Part shown: positions 39,432 through 48,371 of the stretch, piece by piece
Position numbering within the stretch: position 1 is the first letter of the stretch
Layout of the letters: the number at the start of each line of letters is the position of its first letter
Source of the DNA: Stenotrophomonas sp046736075
GTDB lineage: Bacteria > Pseudomonadota > Gammaproteobacteria > Xanthomonadales > Xanthomonadaceae
Direction of reading: 5' to 3'
Length of the DNA stretch: 64,000 nt
Assembly: GCF_046736075.1 (NCBI RefSeq)
Contig: NZ_CP177163.1
Span: 2,480,001-2,544,000 of the forward strand
Position numbers and translations under genes: made by a program
Notes under the pieces: generated by a model
Databases searched by the model: none
Seen by the model: the letters and a program-made list of their open reading frames with translations, nothing else
What the model was told of the DNA's origin: nothing

Positions 39432-42317
39432 ATGACCGTCCAACTTCGCCCGCGCGCCGCGCTGCTGGCCGTTGCCCTTTCCACCGCGCTGGGCGCGCTT
39501 GCGCCGGCACCGGTGCTGGCCAAGCCGGCGGCAGTGGCCAAGGTCGACATTCCGTTCGAGGAATTCACCCTGCCCAACGGGCTGCGGGTGGTCGTGCACA
39601 CCGACCGCAAGGCGCCGATCGTGGCGGTCAACATCTGGTACCACGTCGGCAGCAAGGACGAACCGGCCGGTCGCACCGGCTTCGCGCACCTGTTTGAACA
39701 CCTGATGTTCCAGGGCAGCGAAAACCATGCCGGCGAATACTTCGAACCCTTCAAGCAGGTCGGCGTGACCGGCCAGAACGGCACCACCAATACCGATCGC
39801 ACCAACTACTTCGAGAACGTGCCGACCACCGCGCTGGACATGGCGCTGTGGATGGAGTCGGACCGCATGGGCCACCTGCTCGGCGCGATCGACCAGGCTG
39901 CGCTCGACGAACAGCGCGGTGTGGTGCAGAACGAGAAGCGCCAGGGCGAGAACCAGCCCTATGGCCAGGTGTGGGAAAAGCTCAACCGCGCGCTGTATCC
40001 GGAAGGGCACCCGTATCACCACAGCGTGATCGGCTCGATGAACGATCTCAACGCCGCCTCGCTGGAGGACGTCAAGACCTGGTTCCGTACCTGGTACGGC
40101 CCGAACAACGCCGTGCTTGTGCTGGCCGGCGACATCGACGTGGCCACCGCCAAGGACAAGGTTGCCCGCTACTTCGGCGACATCCCGGCGGGCCCGAGCA
40201 TGGCCCAGCCGAAGGTGGACGTGGCCAAGCGCCCGGCCTCCACCCGCGAAGTGATGAACGACAAGGTCCCGCAGGCCCGCATCTACCGCGCCTGGAACGT
40301 GGCCCAGGTCGGCACCACCGACATCGACCAGCTGCAGCTGCTGGCGCAGGTACTTGGTGGCGCCAAGTCCTCGCGCCTTGACCAGCGCCTGGTGCACCAG
40401 GATCAGCTGGTGGACAACATCAGCGCCGGCGCCTACAGCTCGCAGCTGGGCTCCAACTTCATGATCGTCGCCAGCGTCAAGCAGGGCGTGGACCCGGCCA
40501 AGGTCGAAGCGATCATCGATGAAGAGATCAAGCGCCTGCTCAAGGACGGCCCGACGGCCGAGGAACTGAGCCGCGGCAAGACCGCTTTCCGTGCCGGCTT
40601 CATCCGTGGCATCGAGCGCATCGGCGGCTTCGGCGGCAAGGCCGATGCACTGGCCGAGTGCACCGTGTTCGAGGGCGACCCGGGCTGCTTCCGCAAGTCG
40701 CTGGCCACCATCGACGCGGCCACCGCCGCCGACGTGCGCGCCGTGGGCGCCAAGTGGCTGGGCACCGGCGACCACACCATCGTGGTCGAGCCGGGTGCGC
40801 GTGTGGCCCTGCCGGAACTGCCGTCGGCCACGCCGCAGCCGTTCACCGTGCCGGCCGTGGACGCGAAGTACTCCACCCTGCCCAAGGTGGTCGACCGCAG
40901 CACCGGTGTGCCGCAGACCAAGACCTTCCCGGAACTGACGTTCCCGCAGCTGCACCGCGCCACGCTGAAGAACGGCACCAAGGTGATCCTGGCCGAACGC
41001 CACGACATCCCGGTGGTGCAGTTCAGCTATGAGTTCCCCGGTGGCTTCACCGCCGACCAGGGCCGCAAGTCCGGCACCGCCAATTTCACGATGGGCATGC
41101 TGACCGAAGGCGCTGGCGAGCGCGGCGCACTGCCGTTCGCCGATGCCGCCGATGCGCTGGGCGCCAAGCTGGATGCGTCGGCCTCGCTGGACAACACCAG
41201 CGTGTACCTGTCGGCACTGAAGGAAAACCTGGCGCCGTCGCTGGCGCTGTACGCGGACATGCTGCGCCAGCCGCGCTTCGACCAGACCGAAATCGACCGC
41301 ATCAAGGCCAGCTGGATCGCCGGCATCCGCCAGGAGAAGGTCAACCCGAGCGCCTCGGCGATGCGCGTGCTGCCGACGCTGCTGTACGGCGCCGGCCATC
41401 CGTATGCCATTCCCTTCACCGGCAGCGGCAACGAGGCCGACATCCAGGCGCTGACGCGCGATGAACTGGTGGACTTCCACAACCAGTGGCTGCGTCCGGA
41501 ACAGGGCACCCTGATCGTCGTGGGCGACACCACGCTGAAGGAAATCGTGCCCCTGCTGGAGCGCCAGCTCGGTGACTGGAAGGCCGACGGCGCTGCGCCG
41601 CAGGTCAAGGCCCCGGTCGATGTGGTCCGCCCGGCGCATGCCCGCGTGTTCCTGATCGACCAGCCGGGTGCCGTGCAGGCCAACCTGTTCGCCGCCCAGG
41701 TGGTGCCGTCCTCGATGGACGCCGGCACCACCCGCTTCGACATCGCCAACGGTGTGCTCGGCGGCGACTTCACCTCGCGCCTGAACATGAACCTGCGCGA
41801 GCAGAAGCACTGGTCCTATGGCGCCGGCAGCAACGCCAGCCCCACCCTGGGCCAGCGCCCGTGGACGGCGCGTGCCCCGGTCCAGATCGACAAGACCGCC
41901 CCGTCGATCGCCGAGATGCAGAAGGAAATCGCCGAGTTCGCCAGCGCCGCCAAGCCGGCCACCGCGGCCGAGGTCGAACGCATCCGCAACATCCAGACGC
42001 TGAGCCTGCCGGGTGCCTACGAAACCGCCAGCGCGGTGCTGGGCACCATCAGCGGCATCGTCAGCTACAAGCGTCCGGACGACTACGTGTTCAAGCGCAA
42101 GGCCGAGATCGAGGCCATGACCCCGGCGCAGGTCCAGCAGGCCGCAGCCACGCTGGATCCCAAGACCCTGACCTGGATCGTGGTCGGTGACCTGAAGCAG
42201 ACCGAGGCCCCGGTCCGTGCGCTGAACCTGGGCGAGGTCACCGTGATCGACGCCGACGGCAAGCCCGTGCAGGCCGCCGCCCCGGCCGCCCCCGCGGCCA
42301 AGCCCAAGGCCCGCTAA
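39432..42317 (+). CDS. exported M16-family zinc protease
   Basis: A 961-residue periplasmic protease of the pitrilysin family. After a signal peptide (about residues 1-30, APVLA) the N-terminal half has the inverted zinc motif His86-x-x-Glu89-His90 (HLFEHLMF) and the distal Glu in QRGVVQNEKRQGE. The C-terminal half is a second M16 fold without the zinc site (NFTMGMLTEGAGERG), as in two-domain PqqL/insulinase-like enzymes. Substrate unknown, probably peptides. GGAA directly before the ATG at 39432 supports the start. A hairpin follows the stop. Confidence 0.92.
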   Translation: MTVQLRPRAALLAVALSTALGALAPAPVLAKPAAVAKVDIPFEEFTLPNGLRVVVHTDRKAPIVAVNIWYHVGSKDEPAGRTGFAHLFEHLMFQGSENHAGEYFEPFKQVGVTGQNGTTNTDRTNYFENVPTTALDMALWMESDRMGHLLGAIDQAALDEQRGVVQNEKRQGENQPYGQVWEKLNRALYPEGHPYHHSVIGSMNDLNAASLEDVKTWFRTWYGPNNAVLVLAGDIDVATAKDKVARYFGDIPAGPSMAQPKVDVAKRPASTREVMNDKVPQARIYRAWNVAQVGTTDIDQLQLLAQVLGGAKSSRLDQRLVHQDQLVDNISAGAYSSQLGSNFMIVASVKQGVDPAKVEAIIDEEIKRLLKDGPTAEELSRGKTAFRAGFIRGIERIGGFGGKADALAECTVFEGDPGCFRKSLATIDAATAADVRAVGAKWLGTGDHTIVVEPGARVALPELPSATPQPFTVPAVDAKYSTLPKVVDRSTGVPQTKTFPELTFPQLHRATLKNGTKVILAERHDIPVVQFSYEFPGGFTADQGRKSGTANFTMGMLTEGAGERGALPFADAADALGAKLDASASLDNTSVYLSALKENLAPSLALYADMLRQPRFDQTEIDRIKASWIAGIRQEKVNPSASAMRVLPTLLYGAGHPYAIPFTGSGNEADIQALTRDELVDFHNQWLRPEQGTLIVVGDTTLKEIVPLLERQLGDWKADGAAPQVKAPVDVVRPAHARVFLIDQPGAVQANLFAAQVVPSSMDAGTTRFDIANGVLGGDFTSRLNMNLREQKHWSYGAGSNASPTLGQRPWTARAPVQIDKTAPSIAEMQKEIAEFASAAKPATAAEVERIRNIQTLSLPGAYETASAVLGTISGIVSYKRPDDYVFKRKAEIEAMTPAQVQQAAATLDPKTLTWIVVGDLKQTEAPVRALNLGEVTVIDADGKPVQAAAPAAPAAKPKAR

Positions 42318-42329
42318 GCCGGCCTGGAG

Positions 42330-42359
42330 GATCACCGCCCTGGGAACAGGGCGGTGATC
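42330..42359 (+). terminator. hairpin after the M16 protease
   Basis: GATCACCGCCCTG-GGAA-CAGGGCGGTGATC is a perfect 13-bp stem, 12 bases after the stop. There is no T-run, so it may need Rho or act as a 3' stabiliser. Confidence 0.65.
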
Positions 42360-42417
42360 ACAGCCGATTCAGCCGTTTCCCGCACAATCCCCTTCGTCGT
42401 CCTGCAAGGCCTCCCGC

Positions 42418-42735
42418 ATGCGCCATCTGTTCCTGTCCGCCCTGATCCTCAGCGTCGCCGCCTGCACCTGGGTGCCGATCGAACCGGTCGGCAAGACCGT
42501 CCGCGTGCTGCCTGCCGGGGCCGTGCCCAGCGGCTGCCAGAGCAAGGGCGAGGTGGTGGTGACGGTCAAGAGCAAGGTCGGCTTCTACAACCGCAACCCC
42601 CTGCGCGTGCAGGACGAGCTGGAAACCCTGGCCCGCAACGAAGCCCCCAGCGCCGGGGCCAATGCCGTCCAGGCGGCCGGCCTGCCGGCCGATGGCAGCC
42701 AGCGTTTCCTGGCCTTCCAGTGCCCGCCACGCTGA
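42418..42735 (+). CDS. DUF4156 lipoprotein
   Basis: A 105-residue lipoprotein (SVAACTW; lipidated Cys16). The DUF4156 pattern is visible in CQSKGEVVVTVKSKVGFYNR, LARNEAPSAGANAVQ and a final Cys, which can pair with the first one. E. coli YjeI is a relative; no function is known. TACAAT-like CACAAT at 42382-42387 may be its promoter. Confidence 0.85.
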   Translation: MRHLFLSALILSVAACTWVPIEPVGKTVRVLPAGAVPSGCQSKGEVVVTVKSKVGFYNRNPLRVQDELETLARNEAPSAGANAVQAAGLPADGSQRFLAFQCPPR

Positions 42736-42847
42736 ACCCTTCACACCCGGCCCGGACCATACGCCCGGGCGTGAATTCGTAAAGGTGCGGTGAAGGCGGC
42801 GCCGGCTTACAATAGCGCCCCCTTTGCCTGAGCCTTGGCGCTAACTG

Positions 42848-43864
42848 ATGCTCTTCAAGAATGTCTCTATCGCCGGCCTGGCGCACATCGACGCGCCGCA
42901 CACGCTGACGTCCAAGGAAATCAACGAACGTCTGCAGCCGACGCTGGATCGTCTGGGCATCCGTACCGACGTGCTCGGCGATATCGCCGGCATCCATGCC
43001 CGTCGCCTGTGGGACGCGGACATGCTGGCCTCCGACGCGGCCACCCTGGCGGCGCGCAAGGCGCTGGAAGATGCCGGGATCGGTGCCGACAAGATCGGCC
43101 TGCTGGTCAACACCTCGGTCAGCCGCGACTACCTGGAGCCGTCCACCGCCAGCATCGTCTCGGGCAACCTGGGCGTTGGTGACGAGTGCATGACCTTCGA
43201 CGTCGCCAATGCCTGCCTGGCCTTCATCAACGGCATGGACATCGCTGCGCGCATGCTCGAGCGCGGCGAGATCGACTACGCGCTGATCGTCGATGGCGAA
43301 ACCGCCAACCTGGTGTACGAGAAGACCCTCGAACGCATGGCGCTGCCGGGCGTGACCGCCGATGACTTCCGCAACGAGATGGCCGCCCTGACGCTGGGCT
43401 GCGGTGCCGCTGCGATGGTGATGGCGCGTACCGAACTGGTGCCCGACGCACCGCGCTACCGCGGTGGCGTGACCCGCTCGGCCACCGAGTGGAACCAGCT
43501 GTGCCGGGGCAACCTGGACCGCATGGTCACCGACACCCGCATGCTGCTGATCGAAGGCATCAAGCTGGCACAGAAGACCTTCGGCGCCGCGCGCGAAGCG
43601 CTGGGCTGGGCGGTGGACGAACTGGACCAGTTCGTCATCCACCAAGTCAGCCAGCCGCACACCGCCGCGTTCATCAAGAACTTCGGCATCGACCCGAAGA
43701 AGGTCATGACCATCTTCGGCGAGCACGGCAACATCGGCCCGGCCTCGGTCCCGATCGTGCTGAGCAAGCTCAAGCAGCTCGGCAAGCTGAAGAAGGGCGA
43801 TCGCATCGCGCTGCTCGGCATCGGCTCGGGCCTGAACTGCTCGATGGCCGAAGTGGTCTGGTAA
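42848..43864 (+). CDS. oleA: OleA thiolase for long-chain olefin synthesis
   Basis: A 338-residue thiolase that condenses two fatty acyl-CoAs head to head to a beta-keto acid. Against the numbering of X. campestris OleA, all catalytic positions are found with a constant offset of 20: Cys123 (ANACLAF), Glu97 (YLEPS), His265 (VIHQVSQPH) and Asn295 (EHGNIGP). Its place directly before oleB, with oleC and oleD further on, confirms the call against FabH. TACAAT at 42808-42813 is a likely -10 box. Confidence 0.96.
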   Translation: MLFKNVSIAGLAHIDAPHTLTSKEINERLQPTLDRLGIRTDVLGDIAGIHARRLWDADMLASDAATLAARKALEDAGIGADKIGLLVNTSVSRDYLEPSTASIVSGNLGVGDECMTFDVANACLAFINGMDIAARMLERGEIDYALIVDGETANLVYEKTLERMALPGVTADDFRNEMAALTLGCGAAAMVMARTELVPDAPRYRGGVTRSATEWNQLCRGNLDRMVTDTRMLLIEGIKLAQKTFGAAREALGWAVDELDQFVIHQVSQPHTAAFIKNFGIDPKKVMTIFGEHGNIGPASVPIVLSKLKQLGKLKKGDRIALLGIGSGLNCSMAEVVW

Positions 43865-43886
43865 AACAGACCCCTGCGTTGACTCC

Positions 43887-43912
43887 AAGGGCCGGTACTA
43901 CCGGCCCTTTCT
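43887..43912 (+). terminator. terminator-like hairpin between oleA and oleB
   Basis: AAGGGCCGG-TACTA-CCGGCCCTTTCT, 23 bases after oleA. The T-run is short, so some read-through into oleB is expected and could set the ratio of OleA to OleB. Confidence 0.65.
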
Positions 43913-43927
43913 ACAGGTGCGACCCTG

Positions 43928-44818
43928 ATGTCCAAGCTTCCCGGTTACCCCGCCCATCCGCACCGTTTCGAGGTGCGCCCCGGCCTGTCGATGAACTACC
44001 TCGACGAAGGCCCGCGCGACGGCGAGGTGGTGGTGATGGTCCACGGCAACCCGTCGTGGAGCTACTACTGGCGCACGCTGGTGGCCGGGCTGTCGGACCG
44101 CTACCGCTGCATCGTGCCGGACCATATCGGCATGGGCCTGTCGGACAAGCCCGATGACGCGCACTACGACTACACGCTGCAGTCGCGGGTGGACGACCTG
44201 GATGCGCTGCTCCGCCACCTGGGCATCACCGGCCCGGTGACCCTGGCCGTGCACGACTGGGGCGGCATGATCGGCTTCGGCTGGGCGCTGTCGCATCACG
44301 ACCAGGTCAAGCGCCTGGTGGTGCTCAATACCGCCGCCTTCCCGATGCCGGCGGCCAAGAAAATGCCGTGGCAGATCGCGCTGGGCCGGCACTGGTCGAT
44401 CGGCGAGTGGATCATCCGCACCTTCAACGCATTCTCCGCCGGCGCGTCGTGGCTCGGCGTGGAGCGGAAGATGCCGGCCGACGTGCGCCGTGCGTACGTG
44501 TCGCCGTACAACAGCTACGCCAACCGGATCAGCACCATCCGCTTCATGCAGGACATCCCGCTGGGGCCGGACGACAAGGCCTGGTCGCTGCTCGAACGTG
44601 CCGGCAAGGCGCTGCCGTCGTTCGCCGACCGCCCGGCGTTCATCGGCTGGGGCCTGCGCGACTTCGTGTTCGACCACCACTTCCTGGCCGGCTTCCAGGC
44701 CGCGCTGCCGCAGGCGCAGGTGCATGCCTTCCAAGATGCCGGGCACTACGTGCTGGAAGACAAGCACGAGGTGCTGGTCCCCGAGATCCGCGCGTTCCTG
44801 GACGCCAACCCGATCTGA
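43928..44818 (+). CDS. oleB: OleB beta-lactone decarboxylase
   Basis: A 296-residue alpha/beta hydrolase related to haloalkane dehalogenases. OleB removes CO2 from the cis-beta-lactone made by OleC and yields the olefin. The nucleophile is Asp110 (VHDWGGMIG), the oxyanion site is HGNPSWSYYWR, and the catalytic His is in DAGHYVLED. Position after oleA supports the role. Confidence 0.94.
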   Translation: MSKLPGYPAHPHRFEVRPGLSMNYLDEGPRDGEVVVMVHGNPSWSYYWRTLVAGLSDRYRCIVPDHIGMGLSDKPDDAHYDYTLQSRVDDLDALLRHLGITGPVTLAVHDWGGMIGFGWALSHHDQVKRLVVLNTAAFPMPAAKKMPWQIALGRHWSIGEWIIRTFNAFSAGASWLGVERKMPADVRRAYVSPYNSYANRISTIRFMQDIPLGPDDKAWSLLERAGKALPSFADRPAFIGWGLRDFVFDHHFLAGFQAALPQAQVHAFQDAGHYVLEDKHEVLVPEIRAFLDANPI

Positions 44819-44821
44819 CCC

Positions 44822-44849
44822 GGGGTTGACGACCAACGGTCGTCACCCC
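44822..44849. repeat. REP-like palindrome between oleB and the YkgJ-like gene
   Basis: GGGGTTGACGACC-AAC-GGTCGTCACCCC, with one bulged T. It resembles the palindrome after the M3 peptidase and lies between convergent genes. Confidence 0.6.
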
Positions 44850-44860
44850 AACGCCCCGCC

Positions 44861-45286
44861 TCACGCCGCGATGGGCGCCTGCGGGGCCGGCGAATTGCCG
44901 TTGTCGTCGGGATGGTCGTCGTCGTTGCCCGCCTCGTCGCGCCAGCGCCAGTCGGCCAGCGTCAGCGCCGGCATCCCGTGTGCGATGCGCGCCTTGTCGC
45001 ACTGCGGGCTGGCCTTGCCGTACTCCCACGACGCATCCACCTCGCGGCACACGCTGGGCCGGTTCGGATGGATGCTGCAGCGCGAGTACACCCCGATCTC
45101 CGCGTCCAGCGCCACGCAGTAGACCGGCTTGGACAGGGTGCCGCGCATGCACAGCCGGTGTGGGTCCAGGACCTGGGTCAGCTCGTGGGGGACGCCGCCG
45201 GGGGTGACCTCGTCGGACTCCATCCAGTGGAAGGCCACGCGGTACTGGGTGCAGCAGGCGCCGCAGGTCAGGCAGGGATGGGGCAT
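44861..45286 (-). CDS. YkgJ-family cysteine cluster protein
   Basis: A 141-residue protein with the metal-binding Cys cluster of the YkgJ/UPF0153 family: CLTCGACC at 5-12, YCVALD and YSRCSIHPNRPSVCR. The family is thought to bind zinc or an iron-sulfur cluster; the function is unknown. The gene runs against the ole genes, between oleB and oleC, and is divergent from oleC with 102 bp between starts. AAGG lies nine bases upstream of the ATG. Confidence 0.88.
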   Translation of the reverse strand: MPHPCLTCGACCTQYRVAFHWMESDEVTPGGVPHELTQVLDPHRLCMRGTLSKPVYCVALDAEIGVYSRCSIHPNRPSVCREVDASWEYGKASPQCDKARIAHGMPALTLADWRWRDEAGNDDDHPDDNGNSPAPQAPIAA

Positions 45287-45388
45287 GGGGCGCCGGCCTT
45301 GGGCGGCAGGAAGCAGGAGGGAAGGGCGCGAATTTTCCACGCTGCCGCCCGGCGCGCAAGAATTTTCTGCAGCGGCGACAATGAACGG

Positions 45389-47044
45389 ATGAACAGCGCC
45401 ACCAACATCGCCGCCCGCCTGCCCGAGCTGGCCCGCGAGCGCCCCGACCAGATCGCCATCCGCTGCCCCGGCAAGCCCGGCCCCGGCGGCATGGCGCGAT
45501 ACGACGTGACCCTGGATTACCGCACCCTGGACGCCCGCAGCCATGCGATGGCGGCCGGGCTGGCCGCCTACGGCATCGGCCGCGGCGTGCGCGCGGTGGT
45601 CATGGTGCGGCCGTCCCCGGAGTTCTTCCTGCTGATGTTCGCGCTGTTCAGGAACGGCGCGGTGCCGGTGCTGGTCGATCCGGGCATCGACAGGCGCGCG
45701 CTGCGGCAATGCCTGGACGAAGCGCAGCCGCAGGCCTTCATCGGCATCGGCCTGGCCCACGTGGCGCGCAAGGTCCTGCGCTGGTGCCCGTCGGCAACCC
45801 TGCAGGTCACCGTCGGCCGGCGCTGGGGCTGGGGTGGCACCACCCTGGCACGGCTGGAAGCGGCAGGCGCACGCGCGCCGCAGCCGATGGCCGACACCGA
45901 CGGCGACGACGTGGCCGCGATCCTGTTCACCTCCGGGTCCACCGGCGTGCCCAAGGGCGTGGTCTACCGTCACCGCCATTTCGTCGGCCAGGTCGACCTG
46001 CTGCGTGCCGCGTTCGGCATGGAACCGGGGGGCGTGGACCTGCCCACTTTCCCGCCGTTCGCCCTGTTCGATCCCGCGCTGGGGTTGACCTCGGTGATCC
46101 CGGACATGGACCCGACCCGGCCGGCCAAGGCCGACCCGCGCAAGCTGCATGACGCGATCACCCGCTTCGGGGTCACCCAGCTGTTCGGCTCGCCGGCGCT
46201 GATGCGGGTGCTGGCCGACCACGGCCAGCCGCTGCCCACGGTGCGCCGGGTGACCTCGGCCGGCGCGCCGGTGCCGCCCGATGTGGTGGCGCGGATCCGC
46301 CGCCTGCTGCCGCCCGATGCCCAGTTCTGGACGCCCTACGGCGCCACCGAATGCCTGCCTGTGGCGGTGATCGAAGGCCGCGAGCTGGAGAGCACCCGCG
46401 TGGCCACCGAGACCGGCGCCGGTACCTGTGTGGGTGCGGTGGTGGCACCCAACCAGGTGCGCATCATCGCCATCGACGACGCCCCGCTGGCCGTGTGGTC
46501 GCAGGTGCGCGAGCTGCCGGCCGGCAGCGTCGGCGAGATCACGGTCGCCGGCCCCACCGCGACCGACAGCTATTTCAACCGGCCCCAGGCCACCGCCGCC
46601 GCGAAGATCGTGGAAACCCTGCCCGACGGCAGCACACGCGTGGTGCACCGCATGGGCGATGTGGGCTACGTCGATGCGCAGGGCCGGCTGTGGTTCTGCG
46701 GGCGCAAGACCCAGCGCGTGGAAACGGCGCAGGGGCCGCTCTACACCGAGCAGGTGGAGCCGGTATTCAACGCGCTGGAGGGCATCGCGCGGACGGCGCT
46801 GGTGGGCGTTGGCGCGGCCGGACGGCAGCGCCCGGTGCTGTGCTACGAACTGCAGCCCGGCAGCGCTGATTCGCCCGCGCTGCGCGAGCGGCTGCGCGTT
46901 GAAGCCGCAGCGCATGCGCACACGGCGCGCATCGAGGTGTTCCTCCCGCACCCGGGCTTCCCGGTCGATATCCGCCACAACGCCAAGATCGGCCGCGAGA
47001 AGCTGGCGATCTGGGCCGCCACCCGAATGGAACAGCACGCATGA
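45389..47044 (+). CDS. oleC: OleC beta-lactone synthetase
   Basis: A 551-residue enzyme of the ANL (AMP-forming) superfamily. OleC uses ATP to close the beta-hydroxy acid into a beta-lactone. The phosphate loop is LFTSGSTGVPKGV, the ATP/Mg site TPYGATECLP, and the hinge region GDVGYVDAQGRLWFCGR. The catalytic Lys is probably in the HNAKIGREKL stretch. The start at 45389 overlaps a tiny upstream frame ATG-AAC-GGA-TGA (45381-45392). OleC and oleD overlap by four bases. Confidence 0.94.
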   Translation: MNSATNIAARLPELARERPDQIAIRCPGKPGPGGMARYDVTLDYRTLDARSHAMAAGLAAYGIGRGVRAVVMVRPSPEFFLLMFALFRNGAVPVLVDPGIDRRALRQCLDEAQPQAFIGIGLAHVARKVLRWCPSATLQVTVGRRWGWGGTTLARLEAAGARAPQPMADTDGDDVAAILFTSGSTGVPKGVVYRHRHFVGQVDLLRAAFGMEPGGVDLPTFPPFALFDPALGLTSVIPDMDPTRPAKADPRKLHDAITRFGVTQLFGSPALMRVLADHGQPLPTVRRVTSAGAPVPPDVVARIRRLLPPDAQFWTPYGATECLPVAVIEGRELESTRVATETGAGTCVGAVVAPNQVRIIAIDDAPLAVWSQVRELPAGSVGEITVAGPTATDSYFNRPQATAAAKIVETLPDGSTRVVHRMGDVGYVDAQGRLWFCGRKTQRVETAQGPLYTEQVEPVFNALEGIARTALVGVGAAGRQRPVLCYELQPGSADSPALRERLRVEAAAHAHTARIEVFLPHPGFPVDIRHNAKIGREKLAIWAATRMEQHA

Positions 47045-48051
47045 AGATCCTCGTCACCGGCGGCGGTGGTTTCCTTGGCCAGGCCCTGTGCCGCGGCCTG
47101 GTCGAGCGCGGGCACCAGGTGCTCGCCTTCAACCGCAGCCACTACCCGGCGCTGCAGGCGCTGGGAGTCGGCCAGATCCGCGGTGACCTCGCCGACCCCG
47201 ACGCCGTGCGGCACGCCGTGGCCGGCGTCGATGCGGTGTTCCACAACGGTGCCAAGGCCGGTGCGTGGGGCAGCTACGACAGCTATTTCCAGGCCAACGT
47301 GGTGGGCACCGACAACGTGATCGCGGCCTGCCGCGCGCACGGCGTCGGCCGGCTCGTTTACACCTCCACGCCCAGCGTGACCCATCGCGCCACGCATCCG
47401 GTCGAAGGGCTGGGGGCGGACGAGGTGCCGTACGGCGAAGACTTCCAGGCCCCGTACGCGGCCACCAAGACCATCGCAGAACAGCGCGTGCTCGCCGCCA
47501 ACGACGCCACCCTGGCGACCGTGGCGCTGCGCCCGCGCCTGATCTGGGGGCCGGGCGACCAGCAGCTGGTGCCACGCCTGGCCGAGCGCGCGCGCGCCGG
47601 CCGCCTGCGCTTCGTCGGCGATGGCCTCAACAAGGTCGACACCACCTACATCGACAACGCCGCCCTGGCCCACTTCCTCGCCTTCGAGGCGTTGGCGCCC
47701 GGTGCAGCGTGTGCGGGCAAGGCGTACTTCATCTCCAATGGCGAGCCGCTGCCGATGCGCGAGCTGCTCAACAAGCTGTTGGCCGCGGTGGGCGCACCGG
47801 CCGTGGAGAAGTCGATCAGCTTCAAGACCGCTTACCGCATCGGCGCGGTGGCCGAGCGGCTGTGGCCGCTGCTGCGCCTGCGCGGCGAGCCGCCGATGAC
47901 GCGCTTCCTTGCCGAGCAGCTGTGCACGCCCCACTGGTACAGCATGGAACCGGCGCGACGCGACTTCGGTTATGTGCCCCAGGTGAGCATTGACGAAGGA
48001 CTCACGAGGCTGAAGGCTTCATCGCGCGGCGAACTTCCCGTCACTTGCTGA
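47041..48051 (+). CDS. oleD: OleD 2-alkyl-3-ketoalkanoic acid reductase
   Basis: A 336-residue extended short-chain dehydrogenase/reductase. OleD reduces the beta-keto acid from OleA with NADPH. The nucleotide loop is VTGGGGFLGQAL, the catalytic pair is Tyr139-x-x-x-Lys143 (YAATK), preceded by YTSTPSVTH with the active Ser/Thr. It is the last gene of the ole cluster. Confidence 0.94.
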   Translation: MKILVTGGGGFLGQALCRGLVERGHQVLAFNRSHYPALQALGVGQIRGDLADPDAVRHAVAGVDAVFHNGAKAGAWGSYDSYFQANVVGTDNVIAACRAHGVGRLVYTSTPSVTHRATHPVEGLGADEVPYGEDFQAPYAATKTIAEQRVLAANDATLATVALRPRLIWGPGDQQLVPRLAERARAGRLRFVGDGLNKVDTTYIDNAALAHFLAFEALAPGAACAGKAYFISNGEPLPMRELLNKLLAAVGAPAVEKSISFKTAYRIGAVAERLWPLLRLRGEPPMTRFLAEQLCTPHWYSMEPARRDFGYVPQVSIDEGLTRLKASSRGELPVTC

Positions 48052-48112
48052 ACACCGCCGGTCGGTAACGATGGCAGCACGCCAATCCGGCACGCATCAC
48101 GCGAGGATAGAC

Positions 48113-48268
48113 ATGCTGCACTACGCCGTAATCTTTTTCGTCATCGCCATCATCGCGGCGGTGCTGGGCTTCTCCGGCATCGCCGGCACCGCCAGCAGCA
48201 TCGCCTGGATCCTGTTTGTCGTGTTCCTGATCCTGGCCGTGGTGTCGATGTTCCGCAAACGCGGATAG
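48113..48268 (+). CDS. DUF1328 small membrane protein
   Basis: A 51-residue protein with two membrane helices (AVIFFVIAIIAAVLGFSGIAG and a second from about 28), typical of the YtjA/DUF1328 family. The function is unknown; relatives are often stress-induced. GAGGA lies six bases before the ATG. It is convergent with ddl. Confidence 0.88.
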   Translation: MLHYAVIFFVIAIIAAVLGFSGIAGTASSIAWILFVVFLILAVVSMFRKRG

Positions 48269-48337
48269 TGCACCCCCCGGCCCGCGCCCTCTCTCCGGCG
48301 CGGGACCCGGGCAACGCGCGTCCGCGCGCGTGACCGC

Positions 48338-48371
48338 GACGGCCTGGACCCTGCGAAGGGTTCAGGCCGTC
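48338..48371. terminator. hairpin shared by the DUF1328 gene and ddl
   Basis: GACGGCCTGGACCC-TGCGAA-GGGTTCAGGCCGTC, 14 bp with one G-U pair. It overlaps the ddl stop codon and lacks a T-run. Confidence 0.55.
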
